Below are positions 22,801 to 34,800 of a DNA stretch of 64,000 bases, in pieces (the stretch's first letter is position 1; each line of letters begins with the position of its first letter). The DNA comes from Lepas anatifera (lineage: Eukaryota > Arthropoda > Thecostraca > Lepadidae). Where the stretch lies: the NCBI GenBank assembly GCA_034440635.1, contig JAOTON010001526.1, forward strand, positions 529,501 through 593,500, read 5' to 3'. The position numbers were made by a program, and so were the translations under genes. The notes beneath the pieces were generated by a model. It was not told the DNA's origin. It did no database searches and saw only the letters and a list, made by a program, of their open reading frames with translations.

Positions 22801-25800
22801 TTATCCAGTCTGAGGGTTGAGAGTTTCGCGTTTAATCGCCATTATGAAAATCACTGGGCTACCGCAAACCCCCCATGGTGGTGATTAACCCTTGCCCTGG
22901 TGGCGGGTATGAACCACCTTCGCCCTGGTGGGGGGGGACTAAAAAAGACCCCCACGATCTCAAAAGCTAAGAGAGCTAGAAAAAGCGTAAAAGAGCATTC
23001 GAAAGCTCTTCAAATATTATATCGAAAATACTTGGTCATTTTTCTCGTCAGGTCAATATCAAGGTCACCAGAGGTCAAAATCGCTAATATGAGGTATATT
23101 AAGAAGACCTCATATATCTCAGAAACTATGATAGCTAGAAACATTTTTTAACCATTCGAAAGCTCTTGAGTAGTTCTTTCACTACAGTGAAAATGGTTTT
23201 TGGGTCAGGTCAAAGCCTAGGGACCTACAGGTCACTGAATATTGCTAATGTTCTTGGGAATGTCCATAGCCACCCATACATAAGGGCGTTACTTTTTCGC
23301 TAATAACTTCCAAACCAAGCAGGATGCAGCCGTAGTTGATGCACCATTGCAATCCTCTCGATACTCTCAATCCTCTCGAATAGAAATCGAATGGTATATA
23401 CCTGACCTGACCCAGTTCAACGGTCTGACCCAACTTGACCTGGTATAGTCGTTATGTATATCATTTGACTTGCAGTGACTATACAAACACTTTGGTGACA
23501 AAATAAAAGTTCTATCTTTTTTATTCAAAATTTATGGAGTAAAACACAGAAAAATGCTTATTTGACCTAAGGTGACCTTTCAAAGGTCACAAGTCAAAAT
23601 TTTGGGCATCAACGTCAGAAATGGCCTAATAGCAAGTCGTAACCGATGTTTGAAGTTGATTTCATCCATACTTACTGAGAAAAGCTCATTTCATGATTTT
23701 CCTCCCATGTATTTACAATGGGGAGGCCATGCTCTGCACATGACCTTAGGTCACCAATATAAAAATCCCGGAACATATGTTGTAGCTCCTGGTGGGCCCA
23801 TTATGTGGTATGAGTTTCAACTTGATCGATTAACCCTCCTTTTAGTTATGCAGCCCTAAACATTTTTTGAGGTGAGGTCACTTCACCTGGACTGGTGACC
23901 TGACCTGATATGACCTTGAGCTAAAATTTTCAGGAAAGATGTAAAAATGATGAAGGAACAGCTAGACTTAGTTTGGCGGCGCTGCCCACCGCCGTTTTTG
24001 GTCACTTCGGAAAACCCCGGTTCTAAAAGGACCCCTCCCCACCCGGGCGAAGGTTTAGGAAAGAGCTCTTTTATAGTCTGGCTTCTTATGTCTTTTGTCG
24101 TAGATAGTTCGGCATCAAAGTTTGAATGGTACACTGTACATAGTCGGCATTCCCCAGCATTATTGTCCGGCCAAACATCGGCAGCCCAGCTCTCTGATGA
24201 CTGAACTGACAGACCTAGGAGCAACACAGCACCCCCCCAAAAAATGCAGCCTATCGGTTGTAGGCCAAGCCGACATCTGATGGTGTCAGGGCCGCGGCGC
24301 TGACGCCCTCCCGCGCTGTCTCAGGTGACGGCCGTCGCCTGCCAGCTGGCCGCTGTCCTGCCCAGCTGGTTCCTCTGGTCCGCCGCACTGACGCCCTCCC
24401 GCGCTGTCTCAGGTGACGGCCGTCGCCTGCCAGCTGGCCGCTGTCCTGCCCAGCTGGTTCCTCTGGTCCGCCGCTCTGACGCCCTCCCGCGCTGTCTCAG
24501 GTGACGGCCGTCGCCTGCCAGCTGGCCGCTGTCCTGCCCAGCTGGTTCCTCTGGTCCGCTGCTCTGCACGTGGACAGCCAGCCGCTGAGCGGCGCCCCAG
24601 CCCTCTGCCTGCTGCGCGCGCTGGGCCGTAGGGGCTGGTGCGACGCCGCCGAGACCGTCTCCCAGCTGGTGGCAGCTGTCGGCGGGGACCTGCTGCGCCA
24701 GCTGCCGCAGCTGTTGCAGGTGATGGAGGACGGAGAAGGACTTGCTGCAGGCGACCCGCTGCTGCTGTGGACTCCGCTGGCTTCAGGAATGCTCCAACAT
24801 GTGGAACAGGTTAGTTTAACTCCGTAAAAATGGAACTGGCCCGGTAAATGATAGGGTTTGAAAGAGTGGCTGTCTGCTGACCCGGGTCCTTTTCCCGGGC
24901 GGGCTTACTGAATTGGATCCGCTCATCTACCTGCTCTATCGCGTCCAACAGATTTGTGAACTGACAACGCCACGCAAACCGTGTGACTGCTGCGTTGTCA
25001 AACCCCGGGTCACAGTCTGTCTTCTCCAGCTATGCTCGTCCTGTTGTTACTGTAGCTCAGGCAACGCTGGTGTACCCCTCCACTGTCTGTGTCGGCCGTT
25101 CTGTGGTGATGTGTCTGCGTAGTCTGACGGGCCGTCGCCGCTGGGCCGCAGACCCAGGAGGTGGACAGCGGTGACGCGCTGGGTCACGACCTGTCCGGTG
25201 TGGCGCGGCTGCTGGCGGCGCCGCTGCGCTGGCCGCCCGCCCGCTGGCTGCCGCTCTGGGGGCGGCTGTGGGCGGCCGCCCGCTCCGCCGCCCAGCTGGT
25301 ACCCACCGCAGCCGCCAACGAGCTGGCCACCGACACCGCCGCCCGCATATCGGCCCAGCTGTCGGCAGCTGGAGCGCCAGCTGCTGCCACGGCAGCTGCC
25401 TGTCTGAAGCAGCTGACGGAGCAGCTGCAGCCGACGTCCGGCGCTGCAGGTCAGGGCGCTCAGTGTGGTGGTGCTCATTCTGCGGAACACAGAAGCCGGC
25501 TCAAGTCCTAGTTATTCTAGTGATAGGTCACGATCTAGTACTTGATGCGTGTATGTACCTGTACAGCATAGCGTTTGTAGCAAGCATACATTTTGTGTGT
25601 TTGTACCTGTACGGGACTACCAGGGGCGACCCATTTGCGTTATGCAGAAAAATGCAGTTCTATTAAGAATACTGCCATTCGGGGATGCAAGGATTGGTGA
25701 CACTTTTGTTTATATGATTCATATATGTGGCTAATTGTATAATATATTTGCTTGTTTATAATGCTAAATTTGGCGCATATTGTACTAGTGCAAGACTTCT

Positions 25801-28800
25801 GTGGTTGTTGCTGTCGTAAATGGTTGCCCCGGCCCGACCTGCGGCCGGCCTTAGCCTCTGGACTCTTGATGGCAGAGGAAGCCGCGGGCCAAGGCTGCTT
25901 TTGGCGTCGAGATCGTGGTGGAGGCACGTCTGGTGGTGCTTTAAATGTGATAGAGGACCCTTTTTTAGAGAAAAACAAACAGATAGTGGTATGCGCCGTG
26001 CTACGGGATTCACTGTAACATGTACGCCGACAGCGGCTGCCCGCTCCGTCTCTAATCCTCCCCCTGCCCGCAGGTCCTTCACCGCGGAAGGCTGTGACCA
26101 GGCGACGCTCCGAGCTGACTGACCCTCTGGCGCCGCTCTACACCCTGCTGTCCCAGCTGACGTCATCGGCAGCCGTGCTCAGCGATGACGTCACTGGCGC
26201 ACTGGCGGCGACGGTGCGGCAGTTGGCCGGACAGGTGACAGCGGCAGTGGCGCGAGCCTCCGTCACAAAGCTGACGGCAGCCACCGCGGCACTGGTGACG
26301 GCCGCGCCCCGCGACGAGAAGGTAGGCTGTGCCGCCGAACTCTGCTCTCCACAGGGGCTGTCTTACAACGAACGGGGAGAGAGTATGAGGGAGGCTTATT
26401 GGTGCTCACTGTTCTCATGGGATGTGTGCCTTTCCCGAGATTTCCGCGCCTTTGTCTAGCTGCGCAGTGAGATGTGGTCCGATTGCCACTGTTTTACCGC
26501 AGCACCTCGCCTTCACTGAGGTCATTTCTGACCTTGGACGGAGGCGGTGGTAGCTTCTCCCTGACCCGCTGTGACCACCAGGTGCTGGAGGCGTACTCGG
26601 CGCTGGTGTCGTTGATTCAGAAGCAGGTGCCACAGCTGACGGTGTCGTCGCTGCTGGAGGACGTGACGCCCCTGCTGCGGGCCACTCCGCAGGCCCCGGC
26701 CAGCCGCCGGCTCTGGCACCAGGTCAGCTGCCCTGTCCCGCGCCTGTGGTAACTCCAGCCGCTCGGTAGCTGTGTCACTGCCACCTGATCCAGGGTTTCA
26801 CTGACGGCCGCCGTGGAGTTACACACATTCATAACGGCCGTTAGGAATTGGCCAAAATTGATATTGGCCAACTAGTCGGTGCGGCCAGGGGACGGATGGG
26901 GAGTGATCTTGTCAGAGGTTGCACCCTCGGGTAGTGCACGCAGCAGTCACATCCGCGGGCGGCGCAAGCCGGGAGGTCAACGTCATCCACGGTCGCCATC
27001 ATAGCGTAGCCACCAAGCTAACTACTGACAGTTTGGAGCCTAGATGGGGTGGCGGTAACATACTGATTTGAACTAAGTTGTCCTGCTCTGATTGTGTCAG
27101 ATGTTTACTATAGCATTCTTGTATGGCTGTGTCCGGTGGTGGCTTTTATATCGCACCCTGACTGAGTCTAAGCTGAGACTGCCGTGTCCCGCCCTGACTG
27201 AATCCGGTACTGAGACTGCCGTTCCCGCCTGACTGAGTCCGATGTTGACTATTTCCTCCTGACTGAGTCTAGCTGAGACTGCCTGTCCCGCCTGACTGAA
27301 TCCGGTACTGAGACTGCCGTGTCCCGCCTGACTGAGTCCGATGTTGACTATTTCCTCCTGACTGGGCCCGATACTGAGACTGCCGTGTCCCGCCTGACTG
27401 TCCGATGTTGACTATTTCCTCCTGACTGAGTCCGGTACTGAGACTTCCGTGTCCCGCCCTGACTGAGTCCGATGTTGACTATTTCCTCCCTAACTGAGTC
27501 CGGTACTGAGACTTCCGTGTCCGCCCTGACTGAGTCCGATGTTGACTATTTCCCTCCCTGACTGGGTCCGGTACTGAGACTGCCGTGTCCGCCCTGACTG
27601 AGTCCGATGTTGACTATTTCCTCCCTGACTGAATCCGGTACTGAGACTGCCGTGTCCCGCCCTGACTGAGTCCGATGTTGACTATTTTCCTCCCTGACTG
27701 GGTCCGGTACTGAGACTGCCGTGTCCGCCCTGACTGAGTTCGATGTTGACTATTTTCCCCTGACTTCCGTACTGAGACTGCCTGTCCGCCCTGACTGAGT
27801 CCGATGTTGACTATTTCACTCCTGACTGGGCCCGATACTGAGACTGCCGTGTCCGCCTGACTGAGTTCGATGTTGACTATTTTCCTCCTGACTGGGTCCG
27901 GTACTGAGACTGCCGTGTCCGCCCTGACTGAGTCCGATGTTGACTATTTCCTCCTGACTGGGTCCGGTACTGAGACTTCCGTGTCCGCCCTGACTGAGTT
28001 CGATGTTGACTATTTTCCTCCTGACTGGGTCCGGTACTGAGACTGCCGTGTCCCGCCCTGACTGAGTCCGATGTTGACTATTTCCTCCTGACTGGGTCCG
28101 GTACTGAGACTGCCGTGTCCGCCCTGACTGAGTCCGATGTTGACTATTTCCTCCTATTGTCCGGTACTGAGACTGCCGTGTCCCGCCCTGACTGAGCCCG
28201 GTACTGAGACTGCCGTGTCCGCCCTGACTGAGTTCGATGTTGACTATTTTCCTCCCTGACTGGGTCCGGTACTGAGACTGCCGTGTCCGCCCTGACTGAG
28301 TTCGATGTTGACTATTTTCCTCCTGACTGGGTCCGGTACTGAGACTGCCGTGTCCGCCTGACTGAGTTCGATGTTGACTATTTTCCTCCCTGACTGGGTC
28401 CGGTACTGAGACTGCCGTGTCCGCCCTGACTGAGTCCGATGTTGACTATTTCCTCCCTGACTGGGTCCGGTACTGAGACTGCCTGTCCGCCCTGACTGAG
28501 TTCGATGTTGACTATTTTTCCTGACTGGGTCCGGTACTGAGACTGCCGTGTCCGCCCTGACTGAGTTCGATGTTGACTATTTTCCTCCCTGACTGGGTCC
28601 GGTACTGAGACTGCCGTGTCCGCCCTGACTGAGTCCGATGTTGACTATTTTCCTCCCTGACTGGGTCCGGTACTGAGACTGCCGTGTCCGCCCTGACTGA
28701 GTCCGATGTTGACTATTTCCCTCCCTGACTGGGTCCGGTACTGAGACTGCCGTGTCCGCCCTGACTGAGTTCGATGTTGACTATTTTCCTCCTGACTGGG

Positions 28801-31800
28801 TCCGGTACTGAGACTGCCGTGTCCGCCTGACTGAGTCCGATGTTGACTATTTTCCTCCCTGACTGGGTCCGGTACTGAGACTGCCGTGTCCGCCCTGACT
28901 GAGTCCGATGTTGACTATTTCCTCCTGACTGGGTCCGGTACTGAGACTGCCGTGTCCGCCCTGACTGAGTTCATGTTGACTATTTTTCCTGACTGGGTCC
29001 GGTACTGAGACTGCCGTGTCCGCCCTGACTGAGTTCGATGTTGACTATTTTCCTCCTGACTGGGTCCGGTACTGAGACTGCCGTGTCCGCCCTGGCTGAG
29101 TTCGATGTTGACTATTTTCCTCCTGACTGGGTCCGGTACTGAGACTGCCGTGTCCGCCCTGACTGAGTCCGATGTTGACTATTTCCCTCCCTGACTGGGT
29201 CCGGTACTGAGACTGCCGTGTCCCGCCCTGGCTGAGTCCGATGTTGACTATTTCCCTCCCTGGCTGAGTCCGGTACTGAGACTGCCGTGTCCCGCCCTGG
29301 CTGAGGCCGGTACTGAGACTGCCGTGTCCCGCCCTGACTGAGCCCGGTACTGAGACTGTCGTGTCCCTCCCTGACTGAGTCCGACCCTCAGGTGCTGTCA
29401 CCGTGCCGTCCGGCGGTGCCGGAGTCGCTGGCGCCGGTGGTGGCGCGGGTGCCGGCGCCGGGGGAGGACAGCGGCGCCGCGCCGTTCGTGCCGCGCCGAA
29501 TCCTGGCCGCCCTCAGCGCCGAGAAACAGCGCAGACAGGCGCAACAGCAAGCCGCCTCCCCGGTCAAATCTGCCCCCGAGACCAGCTCCCCGGGCGACTC
29601 GGGCCCGACGGCTCAGAAGCTCTCCCCGGCACTCACCCCGTCGGCTCCAAAGCCCTGTCCGGCAGCACGAAAACTTTTGCCTGGGAAAGAGGTCAGTCCT
29701 CAAGACTGGTGGGCTGGTGTAATGTTGTGGTCGTTGTGGTACCAGCCACTACACTGGGACAATCGGGGACGGCGCAGATGACGGTTTTGCGTCAGGAAAG
29801 GAAGGGACTGGATGTTTTTGGGAGACAAAGAAGTGATATAAATCCAATGGACGTGTCATTCTGGAGTGATATTGGGAGGCGTAATTTGATGGAGGAACAT
29901 GTAGAATAAGATTCCATGCATTAGTTTCCACTGAACATATCAAGCACAGTCACCATTTGATGGGAGTTACCGAGAAACTCTTCGAGAATGGGCTTAAGGG
30001 CGCTGCCAAACTCTTGAATTTTGAAAACGTTGACGAGTGAATCCTTAAAAAGACAAATGGGCTCTCCTCTTGTGTTCTCCGGTATTATGCGCCTAAAAAT
30101 TTCTTGACTAACTTTCTTTTCGGGTCGCCGCTATCGTAAACCCTCTGAAGCCGAGATCAATCTTTGTCGGTTTTTTATTCATTTAAATCTTTTGCTGGGA
30201 CCAGTGCCGGGGCAAACTTAACCGCGTCGAGGCTGTTTGAGGTTGCCGGCGCTGGTACTACAGACTTGAAAAAATAAGATTGTCTTGTACAGACCCCTGG
30301 CCCGCTCCCGACTGCCGCTCGGACGCTGACGTGCGGCTGTGCCCGCCGACAGGAGGAGTTTGTGGTGATCGCCGCGCGGCCGGCGGCGCCGCGCCCTCTG
30401 ACGGAACACCAGCGCGAGGTGCGCGCCGCACGACGCCACATCCCGGCACTGTACGCCGACCTCTCTCAGGACACACAGCAGCTGGCGGCACAGGCCGCCA
30501 GTCAGGCCTCCCAGCAGGCGGCCTCGGCCTCCCAGCAGGCGGCCCAGGCCGTCAGCCCGCCGCGGGAGCCGGCGCTCAGCTTCGCCGGCGCTGTAGAGGA
30601 CGCCACCGGCGCTGGTGCGGCGTCCGAGGACGACGCACCGGAGGCACAGATAATCGCCTCGACGGACACGGAGCCAGAGACGCCAGCAGCGGCCGCCCTC
30701 CGGGCCCCAGCGGCCCAGACCGGAACCAAGGTCACCGAGCCATCTAGCAAGGCGGGTCAGGACCGACGGGAGCTGGTTGGGGGTGGGGCCGGTCAGGTCC
30801 AAGCAGAGGTTGCCACAGGAGACCGCCGGACCTCAGCAGAGGTTGCCACAGGAGACCGCCGGACCTCAGCAGAGGGCGCCACAGGAGACCGCCGGACCTC
30901 AGAAGACGGCGCCACAGGAGACCGCCGGACCTCAGCAGAGGGCGCCACTGTTGGCCGATCGGGCCGCAAGCAGCGCAATGTGGCGCGCTCGCAGCTGGTG
31001 GAGAACTTCCTTCGGTCGGAGAGACGACGGCGGTCGCTGCCGGCGCTGGAGAAGAGCAAGGGGGAAGCGGCTGACCCCGCAGCCACGTCCCGTCCCCGCA
31101 GCCAGCGGCGCCGTACTCTGGCCTTGCTGTCCCAGCTGAGCTCAGCTGACGACTCTCAGCCGAACCAGGCGCCGGAGACGGACAGCGCTGTCACCGAGTC
31201 CGCTCCAGTCACCGCCGGGGAGAGCGGAGCCGCTGAGAGCGCCGTCACCGAGTCAGCACCGGCCGATCTCGACTGCGGCAGACCTGGAACGGAGCTGCCA
31301 CGCAGCCAGCAGAAGCGACCTCGTCACCATAACGAGAACATGGCGGCCCCAGAGCCGCCAGCTGTCAGAACGGCGCTCACACCGCGCCGCGCGCTCATTT
31401 GTGTACAGGAGAGAGACGGCGCGGCCACCCGTCTCTGGACAACCGCTCCTTCAGCCCGGCCTGCAGAGAAGACGACCTCGCCAACAACCCGGCCTGCAGA
31501 GAAGACGACCGCGCCTTCAGCCCGACCTGCAGAGAAGACCACTCCATTGACCCTGTCTACAGAGGAGACGACCTCGCCAACAACCCGGCCTGCAGAGAAG
31601 ACCACGCCTTCCGCCCGGCCTGCAGAGAAGACGACCGCGCCTTCAGCCCGGCCTGCAGAGAAGACCACGCCCTCGACGCAGTCCCAAGAGGACCACGCCC
31701 TCGGCCCGGCCTGCAGAGAAGACCACTCCATCGGCCCTGTCTACAGAGGAGACGACCGTGCCTTCAGCCTGGCCTGCAGAGAAGACCACGCCTTCAGCCC

Positions 31801-34800
31801 AGCCTTCAGAGAAGACCCGGCCATCGGCCCAGTCTGCAGAGAAGACCCGGCCATCGGCCCAGTCTGCAGAGAAGACCGCGCCATCGGCCCGTTCTACAGA
31901 GAAGGCCACGCCAGCAGGCCAAGCTATAGATAAGATAGCATCGGCGCTGGCCGCAGGATTGTCTCCTCCGGCGGCTCGGTCTGTAGGGAAGACCCCCGCG
32001 GCGCCGGCCGGGGGCTGGGCTGTATCGGAGGCCCGCGGTCGCGGTCGTCGCGGCCGTCGCCGCCGCGTCAGTGTAGCGGCCATGTCGGAGAGTCGTCTGC
32101 TGGACGTGACGCCGCCGGAGCTGGAGCAGCGGGCGTCGACGACCCTGCCCGGTCAGACTCCTCCCGCCGCACCAGCGGACCAGGCGGAACCTGCTCCCGT
32201 GGACGACTCACTATCACAGGGCGCGCCGACCGCGGCCGCTACCTCTCCCGAAAAGTCGGCCTGTTCTGACCGCGCTGCTTCAGAGAAAAGTCAGGACAGG
32301 AATGGTGGTGAAGGCGAGGACACGGCTGTTGCTACTGCGGAGGAGCTGCCGCTGTGCTCCCCGCCACAGAAATCGGATGGCCCTCATGTCGTGGCTGGTG
32401 CCGATCATCCACACATCTCACCATCAAAGGATGCTGCAATAATAAGTAAAGCGTTATCAGAGGTCCCCGGGGCACTCTCGCCAGCGAAGTTTGCTCTGGT
32501 GTGCATAAGTCCTCTGCAGAAGAGGCTGGATGTGGAGCCCCCGCTGCCTCCCGGAGAGCAGAAGGCCGCACCACCCGCTGAAAGTCGACAGGTGAAGTCT
32601 GCCACGGCATCGGTAGAACCGACACCCGGCCCCTCTGCTGCGGCCTCCACCGGTGAGTCCTCCCGCTCGGACGGTGCACCTCCTGCCACGTCCCCCTCCA
32701 CGCCTGCCGGCTCCCGCCTGCAGCGCCTCAGACAAAAGCTGGCGGCCCGCTCGGCTGGCGCGGTCTCCGGCGCCAGGGGGCGTCGGAGGGCGCGCGGCGG
32801 CTGGCGCGGCAGTCCGCTGAGTCCGCGCCACAGTCCGCTGAGTCCATCGGCCGGTCGCCGCCGTCTGCGCTCTGCCGGTAGTCGGAGGGCGCGCCGCTCC
32901 CTGCCTGCGGCTGGTGTACAGGAGAGGGAGGCTCAGCCAGAGACAGCAAAGAAGGAAGGGGGAGAGGAGCCGACAAAGCATGGCGCAGAGGAAATAGCTG
33001 TGAAGATTGAAGACCTGACGGGTGATGGTGAAGGACTGGACGTGACGAAGAGGATGAGGGTGAGGACGCAGACTGCTTCGGCTGCGAGGAGGGGGCTAGA
33101 AACGTCTGTGTCTGGGAACAATGAGCCCGAGTCGCTTTTGCCTGAAATTGAGGAGTCACCGCCTTCGAAAAAGACGAAAGGAACAGTGTCCATTTCGGCA
33201 AGAAACCAATATAATGCGAGTCAGAACCGTGACGGGTTCCCTACGGAGAAGCGACCCAATGTCGATGTAACGGCCAGTTCTCAGGAGTCCGGAGGAACCA
33301 GCGCCAAAAGATCCTCAAAGTCCCGTTCTACGAAGAGACGTTTGCTGGATGAGGATTGCATGGCCGAGACGACGACTGGTGAGCCGTCTTTGTCTGGTGG
33401 AGTAATGTTGCCGAGTCAGACGCTTGCGCTGGATCTGCTCACTCCGGAAGCGATGGAGAATGGAGCTTCCACCCAGGAGAACATCCAGCTGGCGCTCACG
33501 ACCGTGGAACGAGAGGTGGAGAAGGCGGTGGAACTGCCCACCTCTGTCCTGTCTCCCAGTATATCAGGGCCGGCTGTGTCTGCGGCAGCTACTGTCAAGG
33601 AGATGGACGACGTCCCAGCCATGCCTGTGTGGACCATCAGAGCTTCTGCCGGGTCTGTGGACGCCCAGCTCACAGCTGATGCAGCGGGCACCCCCAGAAA
33701 GCAGCCTGTTCTGTTCACATCAGGGCAGGAGCCCACGCGTAAGGACGTGACTGAGGGAAGCAATAGCAGCCCTGAGCACCAGCAGGATGCTGCCGCAGGT
33801 GACCCGCTCATTCCCGACGTCGACAGCGATGGTGGGCGCGACAACGCCGAGACGGACCAGTCTCCTCCCTGTAAGTCTGCCGTGAAGCGTCGCCTGGAGC
33901 CGTCTCTGCTGCCGTCGGGTTCTGCCCAGGCCGAGGCAGCTGCTCCGCCTCAGGACCCGGCCGATGCCGCGCCCGTCGCCAAGGCGTGCCGACTGTCAGC
34001 GTCCTTGGGCGGCCCGCCGGAGTCGGAGGAGTTGATCGGCTCGCCGGAGCGCCCGGCCGTGGAGCCGGCGGCGCCAGTGTCGCGGGGAGCTCGCCTGGTG
34101 GGACTGGCGCAGCGGCGGGCGCCGCAGGAGAGTCCTGAGCGGCGGCCGCCGGTGGCGCCCTCAGTGCCGGCCACGCCGACCACGCCGCGGCCGGGCCGCC
34201 GCGCCGCCCCCTGGTGCAAGCACGTGTACTCACCTCAGGCGTCACCCAGCGCCGGCATACTGAAGCGACGCCGCCTGCTGGGAGTCTGCGGACGTGCTGC
34301 CCAGTCGCCGCCCACCCCCGGCAGGGTAAGACTGCCGACTCGGCTTCGCTCCAGACGGATGTTGTGGTGCTCGCGGACTGTCCCGCAGCTGTTACAGTTT
34401 AGTTTATGGAGATTAAACCGTCATCGGTTACCTTTGATTAGATGATGAGTGTCTTCCTTTTGTTTGATATCCTAGGATGCGTTCCATTTGGTTTTGATTT
34501 TCTGCCAAATGAGGGGTGTGTAAGCTTGTAAATGCAATGCGGGTGGAGGATTCACAGCCGCTAGTGTTTTTCTTTGTTTTCAGCAATGTCTTGTTGTGAA
34601 TCATCGTTAAATGCAGATGATTTCAGCTTGTAAATTTGTTTAATGGTCAAAAGTTTAAAAGAAAAATTGTGTTTTCATTTCTATCTACGTGTTGCTTAGA
34701 TACCGTCATTACTAGGGTGATCATCCTCACTAGAAGTAAACCCCTTCGTGGTATATACTACTAAGGAATACTATTATATACTATTATAGGAAGCACATGA

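Noticed and set aside
29045..29401. Minus-strand ORF with TQSGRE repeats
   Set aside because: Artefact of the intron 6 minisatellite.
31324..32083. Antisense ORFs with repeats such as VVFSAGRAEG
   Set aside because: Reverse reading of the PSARPAEKTT coding repeat.
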